Positions 18,934-26,298 of a stretch of 64,000 nucleotides of DNA are shown piece by piece; the stretch's first letter is position 1, and every line of letters starts with the position of its first letter. Position numbers and translations under genes: made by a program. The stretch is from Erythrobacter sp. (GTDB taxonomy: Bacteria > Pseudomonadota > Alphaproteobacteria > Sphingomonadales > Sphingomonadaceae): NCBI GenBank assembly GCA_027311945.1, contig DAICXZ010000018.1, positions 1 through 64,000 on the forward strand. The letters are read 5' to 3'. Below the pieces are notes generated by a model. The model did not search any database. It was not told the origin of the DNA and worked only from the letters and a program-made list of their open reading frames with translations.

Positions 18934-20508
18934 ATGCACAGCCGCCTTACCAAGATAGCGCTCAGTGCCGCCTGCGCGCTGGCCCCGCTGGCCGCCGTTC
19001 CTGCTGGCCCAGCGCAGGCTCAAGGCACGATCGCCCCGGCGCAGGACCTCGTCCTCTCGATCGGGCGCGGCGAACTGGTCAACGTGCCCGGCTCGATGAC
19101 CGATGTCTTCGTTTCCAACGAGTCGGTGGCCGATGTTCAGGTCAAGTCGCAGCGCCAGCTTTTCGTAATGGGCCTGTCGGGCGGCGAGACCACGATCTAC
19201 GCCAGCAATGCTGCGGGCGACATTATCTGGTCGGCCAATATCCGCGTCGGCTCGAACATCGATTCGATCGATCAGATGCTGGCGCTGGCCATGCCCGAGG
19301 CGAAGGTGAACATCGCCACCATGGGATCGAACACCGTGCTGCTGACCGGCACCGTGGCCGCGCCCGAAGATGCCGCAGAGGCTGAACGCCTCGTCGCGGC
19401 CTTCGTCGGCGAGGACACCAATGTGATTTCGCGGCTGCGCATGGCGACCCCGTTGCAGGTCAACCTGCGTGTGCGCTTTGCCGAGGTGAGCCGCTCACTG
19501 GTCCGATCGCTGGGTGCCAATATCACCACCATCGACAGCACCGACGGCTTCCAGTTCGGCCTCGGTCGAGGAACACCGTTTAGCGAGTTCCGTCCGGGTC
19601 GGTCGCTCGGGACCGGCAACGATGTAATGCAATATGTCATCGACCCGAACGACCCGACCAAGTTGATCGAAGTTCCTGGATCCAGCGCCGTTACGGATGC
19701 CTCCGGAACGACATTGGCGGGCATCGGCCGTCTCCTCGGGCTGGACATCGGCGGAACCCTCGACCTCGCGGAAACCGAAGGCCTAGTCACCACGCTTGCC
19801 CAGCCCAACCTCACCGCGCTTTCGGGCGAAACGGCCGAGTTCCTCGCGGGCGGCGAGTTTCCGATCATCGTGCCGCAGGCACTCGGCACCAATTCGATCG
19901 AATACAAGAAGTACGGCGTCAGCCTGAGCTATGCGCCCACGGTGCTTGCCAATGGCCGCATTTCGATGCGCGTGCGACCGGAAGTTTCGGAGCTGTCCAA
20001 TCAGGGTGCGATCAACCTCAACGGCAATTCGATCCCGGCGCTGACCACGCGCCGCGCCGAGACCACCATCGAGCTGGGTTCGGGCGAAAGCTTCATGATT
20101 GCCGGCCTGCTTTCGAACAACGCGCAGAGCCTGATCGACAAGACTCCGGGCGTGGGCGACCTGCCGATCCTCGGCAACCTGTTCCGCTCGAACCAGTTCC
20201 AGCGCGGCGAGACCGAGCTGGTGATCGTCGTCACTCCCTATCTGGTGAAGCCGGTCAACGACAGCGACATCCGCCTGCCAACCGACGGCTATGCCTCACC
20301 CAATTTCGGCGAGCAGTTCTTCCTCAACCGCGAGACTGCCGGTCGTCCCGGGGCCATCCGCCCGATGCCGCGCGCTGCCGGTGAGGCGGAAGCAAATCCC
20401 TCGGTAAGCGCCGCCGATCAGAGTGGTGCCGTTCGTGCCGACGGCGCGCCTGCTGCCGCCCCTGCCCAATCCGCCGAGGCTGCGCGCCCCGGCTTCAGCC
20501 TGAACTGA
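18934..20508 (+). CDS. cpaC: Tad pilus outer-membrane secretin CpaC/RcpA
   Basis: This is the outer-membrane secretin through which the Flp pilus emerges. Domains in order are a signal peptide (MHSRLTKIALSAACALAPL), the pilus-formation N-domain ('LVLSIGRGELVNVPGSMTDV'), a BON-like region, and the secretin domain with 'PNLTALSGETAEFLAGGEFP' and 'TETELVIVV'-type strands. The C-terminus is Ala/Pro-rich. ATG at 18934 is preferred because it begins the signal peptide and has AAAGG seven bases upstream. An in-frame ATG at 18874 would add 20 residues in front of the signal and has a poorly spaced ribosome site. At about 524 residues it is complete. Confidence 0.9.
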   Translation: MHSRLTKIALSAACALAPLAAVPAGPAQAQGTIAPAQDLVLSIGRGELVNVPGSMTDVFVSNESVADVQVKSQRQLFVMGLSGGETTIYASNAAGDIIWSANIRVGSNIDSIDQMLALAMPEAKVNIATMGSNTVLLTGTVAAPEDAAEAERLVAAFVGEDTNVISRLRMATPLQVNLRVRFAEVSRSLVRSLGANITTIDSTDGFQFGLGRGTPFSEFRPGRSLGTGNDVMQYVIDPNDPTKLIEVPGSSAVTDASGTTLAGIGRLLGLDIGGTLDLAETEGLVTTLAQPNLTALSGETAEFLAGGEFPIIVPQALGTNSIEYKKYGVSLSYAPTVLANGRISMRVRPEVSELSNQGAINLNGNSIPALTTRRAETTIELGSGESFMIAGLLSNNAQSLIDKTPGVGDLPILGNLFRSNQFQRGETELVIVVTPYLVKPVNDSDIRLPTDGYASPNFGEQFFLNRETAGRPGAIRPMPRAAGEAEANPSVSAADQSGAVRADGAPAAAPAQSAEAARPGFSLN

Positions 20509-20522
20509 GAAGGGTTCTGACG

Positions 20523-21173
20523 ATGACCAACAGCCGCAATCGCGCCGCCACCACGGTGCTGGCCCTTTCGCTCGCGCTTGGGCTCGGAGCCTGCGCGGCC
20601 TCCGGCACGTCCACCAACGGCACGCTATATTCGGTTCACGAACCGGTGGTGGAGCGCAACAACTTCACACTCGATCTCGCCACCAACGCAGGCGGCCTGC
20701 CGATCAGCGAACAACAGCGGCTGGCGGACTGGTTCGAGGCGATGGACATCGGCTATGGCGACCGCATCGGGCTCGACGCCGCAATCGACAACCCAGCCGT
20801 GCGCGAGGACGTTGCTGCCATCGCCAGCCGCCACAGCCTGCTGCTGAGCGACGGCGCCCCGGTGACCGAAGGCTTCATCGATCCGGGCAAGGTTCGCGTG
20901 GTAGTTACCCGCGCGCGCGCCTATGTTCCCGGCTGCCCCGACTGGTCCGACCAGGAAGGCACCACCTTCGGCAACAACACCTCGCCCAATTTCGGCTGCG
21001 CGGTCAATTCCAACCTGGCGGCGATGATTGCCGATCCCGAACACCTGCTCGAAGGGGCCAGCGGCACGGGCGAGACCACGGTTATGACCTCGACCCGCGC
21101 CATCCAGTCCTATCGCGAGCAGGCTCCGACCGCCTCCGAAGGCGTCACCGCAAACGCAAGCACGGGGAACTAA
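20523..21173 (+). CDS. cpaD: Tad pilus assembly lipoprotein CpaD
   Basis: CpaD is the outer-membrane lipoprotein that pairs with the CpaC secretin. The 216-residue product has a signal peptide ending in the lipobox 'LGAC', then the CpaD-family pattern: 'YSVHEPVVERNNFTLDL' early, and 'RAYVPGCPDWS' with 'SPNFGCAVNSNLAAMIADP' in the C-terminal half. Two cysteines in those motifs are typical of the family. It follows cpaC by 14 bases and precedes cpaE by five. Confidence 0.9.
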   Translation: MTNSRNRAATTVLALSLALGLGACAASGTSTNGTLYSVHEPVVERNNFTLDLATNAGGLPISEQQRLADWFEAMDIGYGDRIGLDAAIDNPAVREDVAAIASRHSLLLSDGAPVTEGFIDPGKVRVVVTRARAYVPGCPDWSDQEGTTFGNNTSPNFGCAVNSNLAAMIADPEHLLEGASGTGETTVMTSTRAIQSYREQAPTASEGVTANASTGN

Positions 21174-21178
21174 GAGAG

Positions 21179-22468
21179 ATGAGCGCACCCTGGAAGCCCA
21201 GCCCGATGGGGAACCGCGATGCCTTCGCCGCCTATATCTGCGACGAGGCTGCACTCGAAGTGCTGCGCCCGGTCGTCAACGAAATGGGCTGGCAGAGCGA
21301 GAAGTGCAACAAGGGCGGCCTGCGCAACGCGGTCCAGTCGCTGTCGATCTCGGCCAGCCCGGCGATCCTGATGGTCGACCTCAGCGAAAGCGGCGACCCG
21401 CTGAACGACATCAACGCGCTGGCCGAAGTCTGCGAGCCGGGCACGGTGGTGATCGCCATCGGCCAGGTCAACGACGTGCGCCTCTATCGCGACCTGCTTT
21501 CGAGCGGCATCCACGACTATCTGCTCAAGCCGCTTTCGGCCAACCAGCTGCGTGATTGCCTGACCCAGGCGCAGGCCGTGTTCAGCAACCCGCGCGGCGG
21601 CGATCACGGCGAGGAACGCGAACACATCGCCACCGCCGTGGTCGGCACGCGCGGCGGCGTCGGCGCCTCGACGCTGGCGACATCGCTTGCCTGGCTGTGT
21701 TCGACCGAGCACGACCGCACGACCGCGCTGCTCGATCTCGACGTGCATTTCGGCACCGACGCGCTGTGCCTCGATCTCGAACCGGGCCGCGGCCTGACCG
21801 ACGCGATCGAGAACCCCAGCCGCATCGACGGCCTGTTCATCGATCGTGCCGTAATCCGCGCCAACGAGAAGCTGGCGATCATGTCGGCAGAAGCGCCGAT
21901 CAACGCGCCGCTGATGACCGACGGCACCGCCTTCCTGCAATTGCAGGAGGAGTTCCGCGGCGCTTTCGACATGACCATCGTCGATCTGCCGCGCAACATC
22001 CTGATCAACTTCCCGCACCTGCTGGCCGAGGTGAACGTTGTGGCGCTGGTGTGCGAACTGACGCTGGCCTCGGCGCGCGACACGATCCGCATCCTTTCGT
22101 GGCTCAAGACCAATGCTCCCAACGCCCACCCCATGGTGGTGTGCAACAAGGTCCAGCCGGGTGCGGCGGAAATCTCGAAGGCCGATTTCGAAGCCTCGAT
22201 CGAGCGCAAGATCAACTACATGATCCCGTTCGACCAGAAGGCCGCGGTGAATGCCGCGAAGCTGGGCCAGACCTTCGCTGAAGCCAACAAGAACGCCAAG
22301 GCGACGGTTGCGATCACCGAGATCGCCCAGCTCATCGCCGGCATCAGCGAAGATGACGGTGCGGCACTGGTTAGTTCGTCCAAGGCTGGCTCCTCGCTGC
22401 TCGACAAGTTCGATCTCAAGGCGCTGCTCGGCGGTTCGAAGGCCAAGGCAGATGCCGCTGCACGGTGA
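21179..22468 (+). CDS. cpaE: Tad pilus assembly ATPase-like protein CpaE/TadZ
   Basis: CpaE localises the Tad apparatus, often to a pole. It joins an atypical response-receiver domain (about 15-130, ending 'HDYLLKPLSANQLRDCL') to a MinD/ParA-like domain. The P-loop reads 'GTRGGVGAST' (156-165). The lysines of the standard deviant Walker A (KGGxGKT) are replaced by R and A, so ATP hydrolysis may be weak or absent; a loss of this sort is known in some family members. The protein is 429 residues and complete. In related operons the cpaF motor ATPase follows; here tadB follows after 48 bases. Confidence 0.91.
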   Translation: MSAPWKPSPMGNRDAFAAYICDEAALEVLRPVVNEMGWQSEKCNKGGLRNAVQSLSISASPAILMVDLSESGDPLNDINALAEVCEPGTVVIAIGQVNDVRLYRDLLSSGIHDYLLKPLSANQLRDCLTQAQAVFSNPRGGDHGEEREHIATAVVGTRGGVGASTLATSLAWLCSTEHDRTTALLDLDVHFGTDALCLDLEPGRGLTDAIENPSRIDGLFIDRAVIRANEKLAIMSAEAPINAPLMTDGTAFLQLQEEFRGAFDMTIVDLPRNILINFPHLLAEVNVVALVCELTLASARDTIRILSWLKTNAPNAHPMVVCNKVQPGAAEISKADFEASIERKINYMIPFDQKAAVNAAKLGQTFAEANKNAKATVAITEIAQLIAGISEDDGAALVSSSKAGSSLLDKFDLKALLGGSKAKADAAAR

Positions 22469-22516
22469 TCCCCGAAAGGGCGCACGGCGCGCATGACCGG
22501 TGAAAGAAGGTAGACG

Positions 22517-23488
22517 ATGAACATCCTCCAGCTCCTGCTCGTCGGCATAGGCATGATGACGCTGATGGTTCTCGGCTATCTTCTGCTGGCTGGGCCAAAT
22601 CCCGCCAAGGAAAGCGCGCGCCGCCTGCAGGCCGTGCGCTATCGCCATTCCGAAAGCACCAAGGACAAGGTCGAAAGCCAGCTCAAGAAGGCTATCGCCG
22701 CACGCCGCCCCAAGGCGTACCGTATTGCCGGTTCAAGTTCCCGCACCGAGGCGCTGGCTCTGCGCCTCGCCCGCACCGGCATGGGCTGGACGGTCACGCA
22801 ATATGTCTATGCCTCGGCTGGCCTCGCGCTTGTTTTGACCGCGTTGCTCTACCTGCAAACGGGCGCCGGCATGCTGGCCCTGGGCATGGGGCTGATGCTG
22901 GGTGCCGGTGTGCCGCATCTCGTGGTCAGCCATTTCATCAAGAGGCGTATGAACCAGTTCAACGCCAAGTTTCCCGATGCCATCGAACTGCTTGTGCGTG
23001 GCCTGCGTTCGGGCCTGCCGGTGTCCGAGACGCTGGGCGTGGTGGCATCCGAAGTGCCCGGCCCGGTGGGTGCCGAGTTCCGCAGCGTGGTCGAGCGCAT
23101 CAAGATCGGCCGCACGATGGAGGAAGCGCTCCAGGAATCGGCCGACAAGCTCAACACGGCGGAATTCCAGTTCTTCGTCATCACGCTGGCGATCCAGCGC
23201 GAGACGGGCGGCAACCTTGCCGAAACGCTCTCGAACCTCGCCGACGTGCTGCGCAAGCGCGCGCAGATGAAGCTCAAGATCAAGGCGATGAGCTCGGAAT
23301 CGAAAGCCTCCGCCTATATCGTCGGCGCGCTGCCGTTCATCGTGTTCTGCCTGATCTACTGGATCAACCCCAGTTACGTGGGCGGTTTCTTCACCGAGGA
23401 CCGCCTGATCGTCACCGGCATCGGCGGGCTTGTGTGGATGACCATCGGCGGCTTCATCATGGCCAAGATGGTCAGCTTCGAGATCTGA
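22517..23488 (+). CDS. tadB: Tad inner-membrane platform protein TadB
   Basis: TadB is one of two GspF-like platform proteins on which the pilus is assembled and driven by the CpaF ATPase. The 323 residues show an N-terminal membrane helix, a pair of helices around 95-140, and the T2SSF domain ('FPDAIELLVRGLRSGLPVSE' at about 152-171, then 'QRETGGNLAETLSNLADVLR'), and end in two more helices. It is preceded by AGAAGG and starts with ATG. It is adjacent to tadC, 19 bases away. Confidence 0.9.
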   Translation: MNILQLLLVGIGMMTLMVLGYLLLAGPNPAKESARRLQAVRYRHSESTKDKVESQLKKAIAARRPKAYRIAGSSSRTEALALRLARTGMGWTVTQYVYASAGLALVLTALLYLQTGAGMLALGMGLMLGAGVPHLVVSHFIKRRMNQFNAKFPDAIELLVRGLRSGLPVSETLGVVASEVPGPVGAEFRSVVERIKIGRTMEEALQESADKLNTAEFQFFVITLAIQRETGGNLAETLSNLADVLRKRAQMKLKIKAMSSESKASAYIVGALPFIVFCLIYWINPSYVGGFFTEDRLIVTGIGGLVWMTIGGFIMAKMVSFEI

Positions 23489-23507
23489 GCGAGGAAGGAC
23501 AAGGCAC

Positions 23508-24515
23508 ATGTCACAGGGCGGACCCACCCTCCTCGGCGTCGATATCATCCTGGTTGGCTCGATCCTCGCAGCCATCGCCGCGATGGCTGTGATCTTCGCG
23601 ATCTACACCGCCATCACGGTGAAAGACCCGATGGCCAAGCGCGTGAAGGCGCTCAACGCCCGGCGCGACGAGCTGAAGTCGGGCATGATGTCACACACCT
23701 CGCGCAAGCGGCAGAGCCTCGTGCGCCGCTCCGACACGACCGACAAGATGAAAGACACTCTGCAGGGCATGAAGGTGCTGCAGGAAAGCCAGGTCAAGGA
23801 CATCCAGCAGAAGCTGGCGCAGGCGGGCTATCGCAACAAGGAGCTGGCGGTCGTCATCATCTTTGCCCGCATGGTGCTGCCGATCGTGCTCGGCCTCATC
23901 GGCGTGGTGATGTTCTACTGGTCCGACATGTTCCCCGAATGGGGCAGCTTCAAGCGCTTCCTCGGCTTCGCCGCGCTGGTCATCCTTGGCTACAAGGGGC
24001 CGGAACTGTACATCTCGAACATCGCCAGCAAGCGCACCAAGGCGATCCAGAAGGGCCTGCCCGACGCGCTCGACCTGCTGGTGATCTGCGCGGAGGCCGG
24101 CCTCACGGTCGATGCCGCGTTCAACCGCGTCGCCCGCGAGCTGGGCCGGGCCTATCCCGAACTGGGCGACGAATTCGCGCTGACCGCGATCGAGCTGTCG
24201 TTCCTCACCGAACGGCGCCAGGCCTTCGAAAACTTCGCCTATCGCGTCGATCTCGATGCAGTGCGCGGCGTGGTCACCACCATGGTGCAGACCGAACGTT
24301 ATGGCACCCCGCTGGCATCGGCCCTGCGCGTGCTTTCGGCAGAATTCCGCAACGAGCGCATGATGCGTGCGGAAGAGAAGGCCGCGCGCCTGCCTGCGAT
24401 CATGACCGTGCCGCTGATCATGTTCATCCTGCCGGTGCTGTTCATCGTGATTCTCGGCCCGGCGGCCTGTTCGATCGCCGATGCCTTCTCGGGCGGCGGA
24501 CCGGGCGGCAACTAA
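23508..24515 (+). CDS. tadC: Tad inner-membrane platform protein TadC
   Basis: TadC is the second GspF-like platform subunit, normally working with TadB. The 335 residues carry an N-terminal membrane helix, a basic cytoplasmic stretch, two central helices and a T2SSF domain ('LPDALDLLVICAEAGLTVDA', then 'VQTERYGTPLASALRVLSAE'). It ends with a C-terminal helix and a Gly-rich tail. It closes the operon; a weak GC-rich hairpin (24515-24542) follows and could terminate transcription. TadD, TadE/F and the pilin are absent. Confidence 0.9.
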   Translation: MSQGGPTLLGVDIILVGSILAAIAAMAVIFAIYTAITVKDPMAKRVKALNARRDELKSGMMSHTSRKRQSLVRRSDTTDKMKDTLQGMKVLQESQVKDIQQKLAQAGYRNKELAVVIIFARMVLPIVLGLIGVVMFYWSDMFPEWGSFKRFLGFAALVILGYKGPELYISNIASKRTKAIQKGLPDALDLLVICAEAGLTVDAAFNRVARELGRAYPELGDEFALTAIELSFLTERRQAFENFAYRVDLDAVRGVVTTMVQTERYGTPLASALRVLSAEFRNERMMRAEEKAARLPAIMTVPLIMFILPVLFIVILGPAACSIADAFSGGGPGGN

Positions 24516-24542
24516 GCCGCGCCCGCCCCGCCCGCAGCGGCT

Positions 24543-25022
24543 CTATTCGATCCCGAAGTTGTCGCTGACGATATCGTCGGCATCGACAATCTCGGATTGC
24601 CGATGCAGCCGATCGAGCATCGCCCGAAAGGTCTCAAGTTCGGCTTCGCTGAACCCGGCGCATATGCGGCGCTCCATCTCGCGCGCGAGCGGCATGATCT
24701 GGGCATGCATGTCGCGGCCCGATTGCGTGAGGTCGAGCAAGTGCGAGCGGCCATCCTGTTGGTTCGGCGTGCGTTCCACCAGCCCGCGATCCTCGAGCAC
24801 CTTGCAGGCCCGGTTCACCGCCACCTTGTCCATCAGCGAGAGCCGGGTGAGATCGCGCTGGGTAATCGTACCGAAGTCGCCCAGCAGCGCCATCACGCGC
24901 CATTCGGGCACCGACAGCCCCCAGCGGGCGCGATATTCCTGCGCAATCCTGCCGCTCACCGCGTTGGAGGCGATGGAAAGCTGATAGGGCAGAAACCGCG
25001 CGAGAGGAGCCATTTGTTGCAT
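24543..25022 (-). CDS. MarR-family winged-helix transcriptional regulator
   Basis: This 159-residue dimeric DNA-binding protein has helices matching 'WGLSVPEWRVMALLGDFG' and the recognition region 'TQRDLTRLSLMDKVAVNRAC' followed by the wing 'RTPNQQDGRSHLLDLTQSG' (about 50-105). The family usually represses its own gene and neighbours and is released by small ligands. A GTTGC-ATAG-GCAAC palindrome overlaps the start region, consistent with autoregulation. ATG at 25022 was chosen; a TTG two codons upstream is possible. The ligand is unknown. Confidence 0.88.
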   Translation of the reverse strand: MQQMAPLARFLPYQLSIASNAVSGRIAQEYRARWGLSVPEWRVMALLGDFGTITQRDLTRLSLMDKVAVNRACKVLEDRGLVERTPNQQDGRSHLLDLTQSGRDMHAQIMPLAREMERRICAGFSEAELETFRAMLDRLHRQSEIVDADDIVSDNFGIE

Positions 25023-25029
25023 AGGCAAC
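25016..25029. promoter_or_regulatory. Palindrome at the MarR start codon (putative operator)
   Basis: GTTGC-ATAG-GCAAC is a perfect five-base inverted repeat spanning the first codons of the MarR-family gene. MarR proteins bind palindromes of this size over their own promoters or starts. Binding here is inferred, not shown. Confidence 0.45.
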
Positions 25030-25081
25030 TATCCTTCAACAGCTGGCGCAAAATTGCAAGTATCGCTCATCAAGTGTCCCG

Positions 25082-25993
25082 TTACGGCAATGCCTGCAAA
25101 ATTCGCGCGGCAACAGCGTCGAGCTTCGCACCCCCCGCCCCGCGCAGGTTTTCGGGCGCGGAGACGATGGCCGTATCGAGTACGGTGTCGATAAGGCTTG
25201 CCGAGCGCCTCTCGGGCAAAACAGCGGCAAGTTCGGCGATCAGCGTGCGGGCCTTGTCGGCATTGGCGCGCATCACCTTGAGTATCTCGGCCACATCGAC
25301 ATCGGCATTGCTTTCGCGCCAACAGTCGTAGTCGGTTACCATCCCCACCAGCGCATAGGGCAGCTCGGCCTCGCGGGCGAGCCGCGCCTCGGGCATCGCC
25401 GTCATGCCGATCACCTGCCCGCCCCACTGGCGATACATATGGCTTTCGGCGCGGGTGGAGAACTGCGGCCCCTCGATTGCGACATAGGTGCCGCCCTCGT
25501 GGACCTTGGCGCCCGCCTTGCCTGCCGCCTTGCCAGCCAGCTGCGACAGGCGCGGGCAGACCGGATCGGCCAGCGGTACATGGGCGACGACACCGTCACC
25601 GAAGAAGCTGCGCGCGCGGCCCAGCGTGCGGTCGATAAGCTGGTCAACCACCACGAAGTCGCCCGGCGCCATCTCTTCGGCCAGCGACCCAATGGCGCTA
25701 ATCGCGACAACATCGGTGACGCCGCAGCGCTTGAGCGCGTCGATATTGGCGCGGTAGTTCACCTCGGATGGGGCAAGTCTGTGCCCTGCCCCGTGCCGGG
25801 CGATAAAACTGAAGCGGACGCCGCCGATATAACCGGTGGTGATCGGGCCGGACGCTTCGCCAAAGGCGCTGGCTACGCGGATTTCCTGCGCGTCTTCGAG
25901 CACACCAGGCTCATAGAGGCCGGAGCCGCCGATCACCCCGATATGCCATTTGTCGCCGACCTTGATTGTCGTGTTGGGCAACGTAATCTCCAA
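25082..25993 (-). CDS. mtnP: S-methyl-5'-thioadenosine phosphorylase
   Basis: This enzyme phosphorolyses 5'-methylthioadenosine to adenine and 5-methylthioribose-1-phosphate, the first step of methionine salvage. In 303 residues it shows the phosphate loop 'GVIGGSGLYEPGVL' (about 19-32), 'FIARHGAGHRLAPSEVNYRAN' (in part) and the base site 'GGTYVAIEGPQFSTRAES'. These are diagnostic for MTA phosphorylase rather than purine-nucleoside phosphorylase. It is followed on the same strand by the MarR gene after about 60 bases; whether that regulator controls it is open. Confidence 0.92.
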   Translation of the reverse strand: MEITLPNTTIKVGDKWHIGVIGGSGLYEPGVLEDAQEIRVASAFGEASGPITTGYIGGVRFSFIARHGAGHRLAPSEVNYRANIDALKRCGVTDVVAISAIGSLAEEMAPGDFVVVDQLIDRTLGRARSFFGDGVVAHVPLADPVCPRLSQLAGKAAGKAGAKVHEGGTYVAIEGPQFSTRAESHMYRQWGGQVIGMTAMPEARLAREAELPYALVGMVTDYDCWRESNADVDVAEILKVMRANADKARTLIAELAAVLPERRSASLIDTVLDTAIVSAPENLRGAGGAKLDAVAARILQALP

Positions 25994-26298
25994 ATCCGGG
26001 TTTAGGCAACGCTAGAGCGTCCCTCTCTTAGCGGCCTCGGACGGGAAGTTGCCAGCGCGTTTTGGGTTCGGTGAATGGGGCGAGAAAAAGGCAAATTCTG
26101 ACATTGTTGCAAATACACAACATAGCTGAAGCAATCTCGCAATACAACTTGATATGAATTGAAACTAAACCTCTCGTAAAGCAATCATACGTACATCTTA
26201 ACGATGTCTGACTGGTCGCCTTAGCCTGCGTTGAGGTGGGCATTGACTTAACCACCTTACCTCGGGTCACATTGGCCGTTTGCTAGGAACTGCAACCT
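25994..26298. other. AT-rich intergenic region between divergent mtnP and TonB receptor
   Basis: These 305 bases hold no credible reading frame. The middle (about 26085-26200) is clearly more AT-rich than the surroundings and contains a loose inverted repeat TGTTG...CAACA. It should carry the promoters of both divergent genes. Confidence 0.6.
26244..26272 (+). promoter_or_regulatory. Weak candidate promoter for the TonB-dependent receptor
   Basis: TTGACT at 26244-26249 is a good -35 element. The hexamer 17 bases later, TCACAT, matches the -10 consensus at only three positions. It lies about 30 bases before the GTG start. Offered only as the best-looking candidate in the region. Confidence 0.25.

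Noticed and set aside
22469-22516. Seven-codon ATG...TAG mini-frame between cpaE and tadB as a cpaF remnant
   Set aside because: Too short to carry any family signal; it is likely just the leader containing the tadB ribosome site.
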